Positions 24,911-34,355 are shown, counted from the stretch's first letter. The stretch is DNA of 64,000 bases from Virgibacillus halodenitrificans JCM 12304 (GCF_001310895.1 NZ_BAZS01000008.1:49814-113813); one strand, 5' to 3'. Made by a program: numbers and translations. The notes: generated from the sequence alone by a model not told the origin.

Positions 24911-25095
24911 ATAATGCCTCCTAACAATATTCCTATTTTAAGAGGAACATTTCTCTCAAAGCCTCTTGATGAACAAATAGCAAATAATACTGTCGTTTTT
25001 ATAATTATAGTAACTATAATACCATGTTACTTCCTTTTTTGGCTAAAAAAACACAAATTAATTGGCTTTTTGTCAATTTTTTATCTGGGGATATT

Positions 25096-25722
25096 TTAAT
25101 TAGCAACATTTGTATTTGTTTTAGATAGAAAATCAAGCCATTGTTGTATATTTCGTGCATACTTATTGACAAAGACATCATGTGAATACGAGCCAACAAC
25201 TTGGTTTTTCCATTCATTATGCATGATGTAGGGAGTAATCAACATTCCCTTTAACTGCATAAGCAAGTAATTTCTATCGTCCTCATTCTTTTTTTGATCT
25301 TTTATTAAAGTGAAAAATAAGTTCCGAATATAATAGTTTTCTTTCGCTAAGTATGTAACTGCCATTTCTCTAACAAATACAGAATCCAAGGATAGCTCCC
25401 GTTGAATGAAACAAGATAATTGATGATTACTCTGCTTGTACTGTATAATGTGAAAAATTAGTTCTTTCAACTGATCGAGAGGGGATAATGTTTTTACATC
25501 CTCTATTGTCTCTTCTATAACAGTTAGATAATTCTCATAGTAATGGGTGACAGCATATTCCAATAATCCCTGTTTTCCTTTAAAGTAATAACTGATCAGG
25601 GAAACATTGACAGAAGCTTTCTCTGCTATATCACGCACAGAAGTACCGTGAAACCCTTTTTGGAAAAATAAAGAAGAAGCTGCTTCCAGGACTTTTTGTT
25701 TAGAGGCGTTTATTTTCATCAT
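25096..25722 (-). CDS. refZ: RefZ (YttP), TetR-family DNA-binding regulator of FtsZ
   Basis: The 208-residue TetR-type protein has an N-terminal helix-turn-helix (FHGTSVRDIAEKASVNVSLI, then SYYFKGK) and a helical C-terminal domain. In B. subtilis RefZ is made early in sporulation, binds RBM sites near the origin and inhibits FtsZ there. The assignment rests on the position next to ezrA and on the ISYYFKGKxGL signature. ATG 25722 has AAGGAG at seven bases. Confidence 0.88.
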   Translation of the reverse strand: MMKINASKQKVLEAASSLFFQKGFHGTSVRDIAEKASVNVSLISYYFKGKQGLLEYAVTHYYENYLTVIEETIEDVKTLSPLDQLKELIFHIIQYKQSNHQLSCFIQRELSLDSVFVREMAVTYLAKENYYIRNLFFTLIKDQKKNEDDRNYLLMQLKGMLITPYIMHNEWKNQVVGSYSHDVFVNKYARNIQQWLDFLSKTNTNVAN

Positions 25723-25849
25723 TATTCAACTCCTTACTTTTCCATTACGACAAAAGACCTTATTATTCCTGCAATATCTTCTCGACAAATAAATCATCAG
25801 ATGTCGAAATAGGATAGATAATGAAATCTATTATGAAAGGAAAATGCAT

Positions 25850-26332
25850 ATGTTTCAAGTAACGAATTATTCAGGAAATAGAGCAAAAGACTATGAATTG
25901 TTAAATAAACAATTGCGCGCTTTAAGTGAAGGAGAAACAGACGAGATTGCCCTTTTATCCAATGCCTCTGCCCTATTAAATCAATTTTTATCAGAAGTAA
26001 ACTGGGTTGGTTTCTATCTTTTTAAGAAAAATGAATTGGTGCTCGGTCCGTTCCAGGGGTTGCCTGCATGCATCCGCATTCCAGCAGGCAAGGGTGTATG
26101 CGGAACTGCCATAGAACAACGTGCTACACAGCTTGTTGCAGATGTAACAGCTTTCCCTGGCCATATTGCCTGTGACAGTGCGAGCAAATCGGAAATCGTT
26201 ATACCAATTGAACGGGAAAATTCCGTATATGGGGTATTAGATATTGACAGTCCCATTACCAACCGTTTTGATGAGACTGATCAACATTACCTTGAAGAAT
26301 TCGTTGCCATTTTACAAGAATACCTAGCTTAA
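25850..26332 (+). CDS. ytsP: YtsP, GAF-domain free methionine-(R)-sulfoxide reductase
   Basis: I start it at ATG 25850, which has AAAGG at nine bases, rather than the ATG six bases upstream. The 160-residue protein is a single GAF domain. The three cysteines typical of fRMsr enzymes are present in LPACIRIPAGKGVCGTA and GHIACDSASKSEIV, with the conserved NWVGFYLF strand. It should reduce free Met-R-SO with thioredoxin. It is divergent from refZ and followed by a terminator. Confidence 0.92.
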   Translation: MFQVTNYSGNRAKDYELLNKQLRALSEGETDEIALLSNASALLNQFLSEVNWVGFYLFKKNELVLGPFQGLPACIRIPAGKGVCGTAIEQRATQLVADVTAFPGHIACDSASKSEIVIPIERENSVYGVLDIDSPITNRFDETDQHYLEEFVAILQEYLA

Positions 26333-26337
26333 AAAAA

Positions 26338-26369
26338 CGGCGGCTTACAATCATGTGAGCCGCTTTTCT
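26338..26369 (+). terminator. Terminator of ytsP
   Basis: GCGGCTTAC and GTGAGCCGC (one G-U pair) form a nine-bp stem followed by TTTTCTATTT, directly behind the ytsP stop codon. Confidence 0.88.
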
Positions 26370-26392
26370 ATTTCAATTTTACGGTTTTAATA

Positions 26393-26540
26393 TGTTGGGG
26401 TTATGATTCGCAAACTATATAAACTCCTAAGTAACTTGATAGTACTGTAAACGGCCGTTTCGGAAAATAGCGTATAGTGAACAAACTATAGCTAGTTTGC
26501 GATGTCTCCGGCGGATGAACTCCGCTATTTAGTGAAGTTT
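26393..26540. repeat. Short relative of the intergenic repeat family (copy 3)
   Basis: TGTTGGGGTTATGATTCG at 26393 is followed by the end motif AAACTCCTAAGTAA (26421-26434) and ACTTGATAGTACTGTAAAC. All three blocks recur at 29434-29600. Further on there is one unit like CCGGCGGATGAACTCCGCTA. This accounts for the gap between ytsP and dgcP apart from the terminator. Confidence 0.7.
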
Positions 26541-26570
26541 TTTGCGATAAGGAAATCTATACTTTCTTAT

Positions 26571-28421
26571 CTATTGCTTATTCGTATTCGCATCTATTGC
26601 ATAGGAAGCCAAAGTATGTTTAGCAACACAATTTTTACCAGTGTTTTTTGCTTCATATAATGCTTTATCCGCTCGCAGAAACAAATCCTTGATCGTATCT
26701 TCTTCCTCTAGATCCCAGGCAGCAACACCACAAGAAAGAGTGACTACAGGATCTGTAAATTTTTCTACTTGGCGACGAATTAGCCCTGCTACCTGTACAC
26801 CTTCATTCAATGTGATATTCGGAGCATATATAGCTAATTCTTCCCCGCCCCATCTTGCTGGTATATCTTCCGTTTCGATGAAGGTTTTAATAACTTGAGC
26901 TACTTGTTTTAGAACTTGGTCTCCAACATGATGTCCAAATGTATCATTCACCTTTTTAAAATCATCGATATCAAATAATAGAAGTGCCCCCATCTCTCCG
27001 ACAACCATATGATTGCTAATTTCCTCTTCCAAATGGTTTCTTGAATATAGCTTCGTAAGGTGGTCTGTAATTACTGCTCGTTCCAGCCGTTCACGCAAAC
27101 TTGTATTTGTTAAGGCAAGTGTTGAATGATGAGTTAATAACTGTAATAACTTAAATCTTTCGAAACTAAAGTAAGCTTGCTCTTCATGCATAACTACAAT
27201 AAAACCATAAATAGTATTTGAATTAGTCATCGGTGTTACCATCACGGACCTATATGGGAAATGCGGAATTTCTTTAAAATCTCCAGAAAAAATTGCTTCT
27301 TTCAGGTTTCTGCCAACCAAATATTCTGCAAGCATGTGACCTTGTTTTGTAGTGAAATATGCTGTACTACCAGTCAAAATTTCATAATCGCTTTCTTTTG
27401 TTTCTGAATAATAAATAAATCCAATTTGGGAAGCATGACAAACTTCTATAATTAAATTTCTAATATGTTTCGTTATCTCGGACAACTGCAGATTAGAATT
27501 TAATTTATGTGTTGTATCATTAATTAGTTTCAAATCGGAAATCGACTGATTTATATGCGCAAATAATGAGGCATTCTCTATCGCTTTTCCAGTAATTTCA
27601 GCGACACCCTTTATAAAATCTGCCATATCATCTAGAAAATGCAAGTCACTTTTCGTTATTACCTGAAGTACTCCGTATACACCTTGTTTCCCACTTAACG
27701 GAGCATATAAAGTAGGATTTTCCCCTGTCTCACCAATTTCAATTTGGAGACTCCCTGAAATAAACACCTGGGTACTTGCCCTTTTGGTGACATCATCACT
27801 ATATTCAATTGTCTTTACAGGCAAATCGGAATTTGTCTCCAGATCATGCGATAATAATAGATGGAACTCGCAGTTTGGATACAGAAAACTCAATTTCTGG
27901 ATAATATAATGTAAGATCTCTTCTTTGTCCTTCATTGGCAATAAGTCTGAAGAGAATTCATACAAAAGATCAGCTTTCTCTCTGCTCTGTTTTTGCAAGT
28001 AGTAGGATTTAATAATAGTTAAAAACCGCTCCGTTTCTTCTCGTATTTCATCTATATTTTCTTGTGAAAATGGTTGCTTCTCGAGCCAGCCAACATACAA
28101 TAAGATGTTAAATTCTTTAAGAGGTTGTATTGATAACACAGCATTAAACATAGTTTTTGGACTCATTTGTTTCAATTCCTGATCATTCACTATTATCTTT
28201 TTAGGAGAAAAGTTTTCCTGCACATTTATCTCATTGATTAGCTTATAGTTTTTTTCCCATTTATTATATGTGTACATGGCCACAAATGGAGTATTGAGAA
28301 CCATCTTCAAAGAAGAAACAAGCATGCTAATAATTTGCTGGTAGTTATACTCTTCCAAGTGTGTACATATATCAAAATATTTATTTTTCATAGACATTAT
28401 CGATTCTTTTGGTTCAGTCAT
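26571..28421 (-). CDS. dgcP: DgcP (YtrP), GAF-GGDEF diguanylate cyclase
   Basis: This cytoplasmic enzyme makes cyclic di-GMP from two GTP. I start it at ATG 28421, which has AGGGTG six bases upstream, giving 616 residues. Two or three GAF-like sensor domains fill residues 1-430, and a GGDEF domain follows (DHLTKLYSRNHLEEEI, LLFDIDDFKKVNDTFGH). The active-site loop reads RWGGEELAIY, a catalytically competent GGEEF-type motif. No EAL domain and no membrane segment are seen. In B. subtilis YtrP is the diguanylate cyclase DgcP. It is relevant here because a c-di-GMP-II-like riboswitch precedes the pilin gene. Confidence 0.93.
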   Translation of the reverse strand: MTEPKESIMSMKNKYFDICTHLEEYNYQQIISMLVSSLKMVLNTPFVAMYTYNKWEKNYKLINEINVQENFSPKKIIVNDQELKQMSPKTMFNAVLSIQPLKEFNILLYVGWLEKQPFSQENIDEIREETERFLTIIKSYYLQKQSREKADLLYEFSSDLLPMKDKEEILHYIIQKLSFLYPNCEFHLLLSHDLETNSDLPVKTIEYSDDVTKRASTQVFISGSLQIEIGETGENPTLYAPLSGKQGVYGVLQVITKSDLHFLDDMADFIKGVAEITGKAIENASLFAHINQSISDLKLINDTTHKLNSNLQLSEITKHIRNLIIEVCHASQIGFIYYSETKESDYEILTGSTAYFTTKQGHMLAEYLVGRNLKEAIFSGDFKEIPHFPYRSVMVTPMTNSNTIYGFIVVMHEEQAYFSFERFKLLQLLTHHSTLALTNTSLRERLERAVITDHLTKLYSRNHLEEEISNHMVVGEMGALLLFDIDDFKKVNDTFGHHVGDQVLKQVAQVIKTFIETEDIPARWGGEELAIYAPNITLNEGVQVAGLIRRQVEKFTDPVVTLSCGVAAWDLEEEDTIKDLFLRADKALYEAKNTGKNCVAKHTLASYAIDANTNKQ

Positions 28422-28546
28422 TCTCATCACCCTAAAATGAAATGATTTTTCATCACCTATATTTAAATTATCTTTATACTCATTATATACTAACTAGTAC
28501 GTATAACCTATATATTAAACTTTATTTGTATAATTTAAAAGAATGG

Positions 28547-28575
28547 TTGACTTCTTTCCACAAAAAATATACAAT
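28547..28575 (+). promoter_or_regulatory. rpsD promoter
   Basis: TTGACT (28547-28552) and TACAAT (28570-28575) with a 17-base spacer give a near-consensus sigma-A promoter, as expected for a ribosomal protein gene. Confidence 0.85.
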
Positions 28576-28582
28576 AGTCTTT

Positions 28583-28762
28583 GTGTAAAATAATAAAGTA
28601 GCCTATGTGAACCGACGCTTGAACCCATTTTGTTCCTCTCTCACGAGGTGTATCGCGTAACTCTTAGCTGCTGGAGCGATGGTACATGAAAACATAATGG
28701 ACAACGGATTGGAACACGCTCGTTTATTTTATGCAAATAAAATAAAAAGGAGGAAATGTCTT
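28583..28762 (+). promoter_or_regulatory. Putative S4 autoregulatory leader of rpsD
   Basis: About 180 bases of untranslated leader separate the promoter from the rpsD start codon. B. subtilis rpsD is repressed by S4 binding to its own leader. The length, the position and blocks such as GGACAACGGATTGGAACACG shortly before the Shine-Dalgarno sequence fit such an element. I have not modelled the fold. Confidence 0.6.
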
Positions 28763-29365
28763 ATGGCTCGCTATACTGGATCAGTATGGAAAAAATCACG
28801 TCGTCTTGGCATTTCATTAACTGGAACTGGTAAGGAATTAGATAAACGCCCTTACGCTCCTGGTCAACATGGACCGAATCAACGCAAGAAAATCACAGAA
28901 TATGGTTTACAAATGCAAGAGAAGCAAAAGCTTCGCTTCATGTACGGGTTGACCGAACGTCAATTCCGTAATTTATTCAACCTTGCTGGTAAAATGAAAG
29001 GTATTCATGGTGAAAACTTCATGATTCTTCTTGATTCTCGCCTTGATAATATCGTTTACCGCTTGGGACTTGCTCGTACTCGCAGACAAGCTCGTCAGCT
29101 AGTTAACCATGGTCATGTTCTTGTTGATGGTTCTCGTGTGGATATTCCATCATACCGTTTAAAGCCTGGCCAAGCTGTTAGCTTGCGTGAAAAGTCTAAA
29201 AATCTTGATATTGTTAAAGAAGCGATTGAAGTTAATAACTTCATTCCTGAATATTTAACATTTGATGCAGATAAAATGGAAGGTACTCTCGTTCGTTTCC
29301 CTGAACGTTCTGAACTTCCAGCTGAAATCAACGAAGCGCTTATCGTAGAATTCTACTCTCGTTAA
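28763..29365 (+). CDS. rpsD: 30S ribosomal protein S4
   Basis: S4 is a primary 16S rRNA binding protein and translational autorepressor. The 200-residue protein starts [20 protein letters not shown] at ATG 28763 behind AAGGAGG. The S4 RNA-binding motif ([20 protein letters not shown]) is intact. The frame is open upstream to 28679, but that part is leader. It is the C-minus form, without zinc cysteines. Confidence 0.98.
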   Translation: MARYTGSVWKKSRRLGISLTGTGKELDKRPYAPGQHGPNQRKKITEYGLQMQEKQKLRFMYGLTERQFRNLFNLAGKMKGIHGENFMILLDSRLDNIVYRLGLARTRRQARQLVNHGHVLVDGSRVDIPSYRLKPGQAVSLREKSKNLDIVKEAIEVNNFIPEYLTFDADKMEGTLVRFPERSELPAEINEALIVEFYSR

Positions 29366-29370
29366 GCTAA

Positions 29371-29398
29371 AAACCGGAGGATATCCTCCGGTTTTTTT
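29371..29398 (+). terminator. Terminator of rpsD
   Basis: ACCGGAGGATATCCTCCGGT is a perfect palindrome followed by seven T, five bases behind the rpsD stop codon. Confidence 0.96.
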
Positions 29399-29433
29399 GT
29401 AGCTTTGAAATCTATGAAATAGCTTTAGTATAA

Positions 29434-29600
29434 ATGTTGGGGTTATTCAATGATTCGCAAAATATATAACCTGCGAACTAAATTGATAATACTGCAAACA
29501 GCCATTTCAGGAAATAATGCATGCTAAGTTAAACCCTATATAGTAGTTCATGAATAGGTAAGGCGGATTATCTTATTCTGCGGCGGGTATCTCCCATCGC
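29434..29600. repeat. Short relative of the intergenic repeat family (copy 4)
   Basis: TGTTGGGGTTATTCAATGATT is followed by an AACCTGCGAACTAA end motif and then AATTGATAATACTGCAAAC, all like the copy at 26393. It ends with two 20-base units, AGGCGGATTATCTTATTCTG and CGGCGGGTATCTCCCATCGC (29561-29600), like the tandem units at 34501-34620. Confidence 0.7.
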
Positions 29601-29655
29601 TTTACTCTATCTCCATTTAAAAAGCAAGGACAATTATAAATTGCCCTTGCCAGCA

Positions 29656-30927
29656 TTAACTAAATTCAATAAGAAAATATTTCTTCTTCCCTCTTCGGAT
29701 TACAGTAAACATATCACCAATACGATCCTCTTCACTTACTACATAGCCTAGTTCCTGTTGACGTTCTCCATTAATATAGACAGCTCCATTGGAAATATCT
29801 TCTCTTGCCTGTCTTTTAGATGAAGAAATAGAGGCATCAACAAGTAGTTCTATTAAATCTATTTCGTTTTTCGCAGCTTTGTATGTTGGTACATCCTTAA
29901 AGCCTTGTTTAATTTCTGTTGCAGTTAATTGTTTGATATCTCCACTGAATAATGCGGCTGAAATTTTCTGTGCCTGTTCAAGAGCCTCCTGACTATGAAC
30001 CTCTTTAGTCATTTCCTCAGCTAATCTTCGTTGAGCTACCCTTTTTTCAGGTTGGTCTTTAACTTCACTTTCCAGTTCAGCCATCTCTTCATCAGAAATA
30101 AATGTGAAGTAACGTAGGAACTTAATTACATCTCGATCATCTGTATTAACCCAAAACTGGTAGAATTCATAAGGAGAGGTTTTTTCCGGATCAAGCCACA
30201 CAGCGCCGCCTGCTGTCTTTCCAAACTTTGTCCCATCCGCTTTTGTAATTAAAGGAACCGTAAGACCAAATACCTTAATTTCATCGCTTTCCTGCTCGCG
30301 AGATCGGCGAATAAGTTCCATGCCTGCTGTAATATTTCCCCATTGATCACTTCCGCCAATTTGCAGCGTACAGTTCTCTTGTTCATATAGCTTAAGAAAG
30401 TCAAGAGATTGCAAAATCATATAACTGAATTCTGTGTACGTAATTCCCTGCTCGATTCTTGCCGATACGGATTCTTTTGCGAGCATATAGTTTATCCCAA
30501 AATGCTTTCCTGCATCTCTAAGAAAATCAATAATAGTCATATTGGATAACCAATCATGATTGTTACGTGCAACTACAGGATTATCTCCTTGGTCAAACTC
30601 AACAAGTTTAGCTATTTGCTGCTTTATTTTTTCACTAAACCCTTTAACTACATGAGCTTCATTCAAAGAACGCTCACTAGTACGACCACTTGGATCGCCT
30701 ATCATACCGGTACCACCACCAACAAGCGCAATTGGTTTATGCCCGGCTTTTTGGAATCTTTTTAACATAGTAATTGGTAACAGATGGCCAATATGAAGGC
30801 TGTCTGCTGTTGGATCAAATCCACAATATAAGGTAACTTGGTTTTCTGCCAAGTGTTTTTCCAGTCCTTCTCTATCCGTTGTTTGATTAATTAAACCTCT
30901 TTTTTCTAAGTCCTGCAAAATATCCAT
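29656..30927 (-). CDS. tyrS: Tyrosyl-tRNA synthetase
   Basis: This class I synthetase charges tRNA-Tyr. It has 423 residues. HIGH is in DSLHIGHLLP, KMSKS is in the form KFGKT, the tyrosine pocket appears in YCGFDPTADS and TEFSYMILQSLDF, and the S4-like C-terminal domain is present. Upstream on the same strand is a T-box leader with a UAC specifier candidate, so expression should respond to uncharged tRNA-Tyr. It is convergent with rpsD, with repeat DNA in between. Confidence 0.98.
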   Translation of the reverse strand: MDILQDLEKRGLINQTTDREGLEKHLAENQVTLYCGFDPTADSLHIGHLLPITMLKRFQKAGHKPIALVGGGTGMIGDPSGRTSERSLNEAHVVKGFSEKIKQQIAKLVEFDQGDNPVVARNNHDWLSNMTIIDFLRDAGKHFGINYMLAKESVSARIEQGITYTEFSYMILQSLDFLKLYEQENCTLQIGGSDQWGNITAGMELIRRSREQESDEIKVFGLTVPLITKADGTKFGKTAGGAVWLDPEKTSPYEFYQFWVNTDDRDVIKFLRYFTFISDEEMAELESEVKDQPEKRVAQRRLAEEMTKEVHSQEALEQAQKISAALFSGDIKQLTATEIKQGFKDVPTYKAAKNEIDLIELLVDASISSSKRQAREDISNGAVYINGERQQELGYVVSEEDRIGDMFTVIRRGKKKYFLIEFS

Positions 30928-30997
30928 TCTTCCTCACACTCCATCATAAAATTAATTGCAATTACTTTTGTAGGTCTACTGTTAAAAAAATAGCCAA

Positions 30998-31250
30998 ATA
31001 AAAAAACTCCTCCCTATAGAAAAGGGACGAGTTTAACACGCGGTACCACCCTTGTTGCAAATAAATTTGCCACTTAGGATTGTTAACGATGTTTCCACCG
31101 CTTTCCAGTTATCTGTATAAAGATGAAAGGAAAGTATGCTCCAGATTGTAATTCGCCTGCAAATTTGTCCTGACTTCCACCAACCGTCAGGTCTCTTAAA
31201 CAGTGATCTGCATAACTACTGTAATTCCTTCATTGCAAAATAATATAGTA
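30998..31250 (-). promoter_or_regulatory. T-box leader of tyrS with terminator
   Basis: The minus strand holds the conserved T-box sequence GGGTGGTACCGCG (within 31053-31037), competing with a terminator formed by AAACTCGTCCCT and AGGGAGGAGTTT (31034-31004) that runs into a T7 tract. In stem I a TAC at 31150-31148, in the context GAATTACAATCTGG, is the likely tyrosine specifier. It is a transcription-attenuation element that reads through when tRNA-Tyr is uncharged. Confidence 0.95.
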
Positions 31251-31256
31251 CATTTA

Positions 31257-31285
31257 TTAATACCATATTCCATTTTTAAATGCAA
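31257..31285 (-). promoter_or_regulatory. tyrS promoter
   Basis: On the minus strand TTGCAT (31285-31280) and TATTAA (31262-31257) are 17 bases apart, just upstream of the T-box leader. Confidence 0.7.
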
Positions 31286-31299
31286 GGCTCTTATAAATT

Positions 31300-31332
31300 T
31301 TGTATACCCCTTAATTTTAATTATGCTATAAT
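31300..31332 (+). promoter_or_regulatory. Extended -10 promoter of the PBP gene
   Basis: TATGCTATAAT contains a perfect TATAAT (31327-31332) with the TGN extension. The -35 region is weak (TTGTAT at a long distance). It lies 26 bp before the start codon. Confidence 0.65.
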
Positions 31333-31358
31333 AGTACTTGAATTTAGGAGGTTTTGCT

Positions 31359-34355
31359 ATGGATTTCAAGCAATTATTTCAAAAATATAGCAAGAAAGTT
31401 AAACACTTATGGAAAACAGGAAAGGTGCAAAAGTCTTCTCGAGTTACATATGATGTAGTTTGGAATGTTATTCTTTTCTTTTTGATTATTAGTTTCATAG
31501 GCATGTTCTTTGCAGGTGGAATTGGAGCTGGCTACTTTGCCTCACTAGTAAAAGATGAACCAATTCGAAGCAAAGAAGCGATGAAAAAAGACATCTATAA
31601 TTATGAAGAAACTACGAGTCTCTATTTTGCCGATAAAATTTATTTGGGTGATGTGCGATCCGACATACATAGAGAAGAAACCTCGTTAGATAAAATATCC
31701 CCAACCTTAATTGATGCAGTAATCGCTACGGAAGATGAATATTTTGAAGAACATAAAGGAGTAGTTCCTAAAGCAATTGTCAGAGCTATCATGCAGGAAG
31801 CTCTTAATTCCGATGTAAAGACTGGTGGTAGTACATTAACTCAGCAATTAATTAAAAACCAAATCTTAACTAACGAAGTGTCTTTTGAGAGAAAAGCAAA
31901 AGAAATACTTCTTGCATTACGTTTAGAACGTTTCTTTGAAAAAGACGAGATTTTGGAAGCATATTTAAACATCGTTCCATATGGCAGAAACGCTTCCGGT
32001 CAAAACATCGCTGGTATTCAAACAGCGGCTCAAGGTATATTTGGATTAAATGCGGACGAAGTAAACTTGGCTCAGGCTGCATATCTTGCTGGACTTCCAC
32101 AGAGCCCTTCTGCCTATACACCTTTTGCAAATGGCGGTGGGTTAAAAGAAGAAAGCGGTTTGCAGCCTGGAATTAACAGAATGAAATCTGTGCTTAATAG
32201 AATGTATGATGCAGAATATATTTCAGAAAAACAATACAAAGAAGCCATGGAATACGATATTAAGTCAGATTTCGCCAAGGGTAAAAAATCACCAATTGAA
32301 GAATACCCTTACTTGACTGTAGAATTGCAAGAAAGGGCAAAAAATATTATAAAAGAATACTTGATTGAAAAAGACGGATACACCCTGGAAGATGTGAAAG
32401 GGAATAAAAAGTTAAATGAAGAATATTCGATTCTTGCTGAACGTTCTATTGAAACAGATGGTTTTCATATCTATTCTACTATAGATAAGAAAATTTACGA
32501 CGTGTTTCAGAAAGTAGCAAAGAACTACGAACACTATGGCCCAGACCGCACATTTACGGATACCAATCCGGAAACCGGCAAAACAGTTGAAATAACTGAA
32601 AAAGTACAAACAGGAGCTGTTTTAAGAGAAAATAGCACAGGTAAAATAATTAGCTTTGTTGGCGGGCGTGGGCATAAGGACAACCAAAATAGACATGCTA
32701 CTGAAACGCTCAGATCACCAGGGAGTACCATTAAACCATTACTAGACTATGCACCAGCTATGGAGAAAGGCTATATTCAGCCTGGTACTGTGCTAGCTGA
32801 CTATGCAAAAAAGTTGCCGGGTTGGGACTATAACGAACCTAGTAACTACGGTGGTGGACATTATGGAATAGTATCTGCAAGAACTGCACTTACCAATTCA
32901 TATAACATGCCCGCAGCTGAAATATATACTAGAATGATTCACGAAAACCCTGCAAAGGAATATTTAGTAGATAAAATGGGAATTAGTACGTTAACCAAAG
33001 AAGAACAAGCATATCCTTCACTAGCGATTGGAGCTACTGAAAAAGGAATTACAGTTGAAGAGAATGTGAGTGCTTTTTCTACCTTCGGAAATAACGGTAA
33101 GTTTGTTGATGGTTATATGATTGAAAAAATAACTACAAATGACGGTGATGTAATTTATCAACATGAGACAAAGCCAACGGACGTGTTCTCACCACAAACA
33201 ACGTACCTAAGTGTCGATATGATGCGTGATGTAATTAACCAAGGAACTGGTGCCTATTTAAGATCACAGCTAAGCAATGGTGGAGTTGATTGGGCTGGTA
33301 AAACAGGGACATCACAGGATTATAAAGATGCATGGTTTATTGCAACAAATCCAAATGTGACGTTTGGGACGTGGATTGGCTATGATACACCACACTCCAT
33401 TTACAATACTGGAATGTCTCTAAGCTATAGCAAACGTAATATTAAACTATGGGCACAATTAATCAATAGCGCTGCAGATATTAAGCCAGAGCTAATCACC
33501 CCTTCTGATAGATTCAAGCAACCGGAAGGCATTGTAAGTAGAAGCTATTGTGCAATATCAGGAATGTTACCATCCGAACTTTGCGCAAAAGCCGGTCTAG
33601 TTAAAACTGACCTGTTTAACGTCAAATATGTTCCAACTAAAAAGGATGATAGCTTGATCGGTGGCAGCTATGTCACAGTTAATGGTAAAGCTGTCGTAGC
33701 AGGACCAAACACGCCAAGCGAGTTTGTAAAAGGTGATGGCTTAGCATTTAATCCAGAATGGTTAAAACGCAATGGTTATGATAATCTTAGTGATCTTTCC
33801 CAGCTTTATCCAAGAACCGGAACAGAAAAGTGGGAAAAGATTAGCGGGCCAAGTGGTGGCAAGGTTGGAAGTGCTATAAAGGATGATGGTAAATCTCCTG
33901 CAGCTCCTTCCTCCCTCTCTAAATCAGGTGGTAAGTTGACTTGGAGTAAATCTGGAAGCAATGACGTGGTCGGCTATCGCATTTACAAAGCAAGCGCAGG
34001 CGGCGATTTATCCCTTGTTGGAAGTACAGTAGACACTTCCTATCCAATTGGAGGCGAAAGTGCGGTCTATCGAGTAAAAGCGGTTGATTATTTCGGCAAA
34101 GAGTCCTCCCCTTCAAAAGAATTGATTGTTGGAGATACAGATAAAAAAGAACCTGAAAAACCAGAAAAAGACCAGGATAAGAAAAAAGATGAGAAAAAAC
34201 CTGATGACAAAAAAGAAGAAAATAAGGATAAGAAAGATAAAGAAGATCAGGACGATTCCAAACCAGATGAAGAGAAACAAGACTCAGAAGAAGCAAGTGA
34301 AAATAATGGTGGAGAAACCAATACTGTTGATAAAGAGGAAAATGCCAATCCATAA
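31359..34355 (+). CDS. Class A penicillin-binding protein (bifunctional, PBP1-like)
   Basis: This is a bifunctional cell-wall polymerase. ATG 31359 with AGGAGG gives 998 residues. Order: cytoplasmic basic tail, one membrane helix (about 37-60), GT51 glycosyltransferase (ATEDEYFEEHKGV and KTGGSTLTQQLIKNQ motifs) and transpeptidase. Active-site Ser is in SPGSTIKPL, then SYN in TNSYNMP, then GKTGTS. A fibronectin-III-like domain (about 865-925) follows, then a 70-residue Lys/Glu/Asp tail of low complexity. The FN3 domain and charged tail recall PonA, but the core could also be PbpG/PbpF-like, so no symbol is given. It lies between tyrS and acuA, where B. subtilis has acsA. Confidence 0.94.
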   Translation: MDFKQLFQKYSKKVKHLWKTGKVQKSSRVTYDVVWNVILFFLIISFIGMFFAGGIGAGYFASLVKDEPIRSKEAMKKDIYNYEETTSLYFADKIYLGDVRSDIHREETSLDKISPTLIDAVIATEDEYFEEHKGVVPKAIVRAIMQEALNSDVKTGGSTLTQQLIKNQILTNEVSFERKAKEILLALRLERFFEKDEILEAYLNIVPYGRNASGQNIAGIQTAAQGIFGLNADEVNLAQAAYLAGLPQSPSAYTPFANGGGLKEESGLQPGINRMKSVLNRMYDAEYISEKQYKEAMEYDIKSDFAKGKKSPIEEYPYLTVELQERAKNIIKEYLIEKDGYTLEDVKGNKKLNEEYSILAERSIETDGFHIYSTIDKKIYDVFQKVAKNYEHYGPDRTFTDTNPETGKTVEITEKVQTGAVLRENSTGKIISFVGGRGHKDNQNRHATETLRSPGSTIKPLLDYAPAMEKGYIQPGTVLADYAKKLPGWDYNEPSNYGGGHYGIVSARTALTNSYNMPAAEIYTRMIHENPAKEYLVDKMGISTLTKEEQAYPSLAIGATEKGITVEENVSAFSTFGNNGKFVDGYMIEKITTNDGDVIYQHETKPTDVFSPQTTYLSVDMMRDVINQGTGAYLRSQLSNGGVDWAGKTGTSQDYKDAWFIATNPNVTFGTWIGYDTPHSIYNTGMSLSYSKRNIKLWAQLINSAADIKPELITPSDRFKQPEGIVSRSYCAISGMLPSELCAKAGLVKTDLFNVKYVPTKKDDSLIGGSYVTVNGKAVVAGPNTPSEFVKGDGLAFNPEWLKRNGYDNLSDLSQLYPRTGTEKWEKISGPSGGKVGSAIKDDGKSPAAPSSLSKSGGKLTWSKSGSNDVVGYRIYKASAGGDLSLVGSTVDTSYPIGGESAVYRVKAVDYFGKESSPSKELIVGDTDKKEPEKPEKDQDKKKDEKKPDDKKEENKDKKDKEDQDDSKPDEEKQDSEEASENNGGETNTVDKEENANP

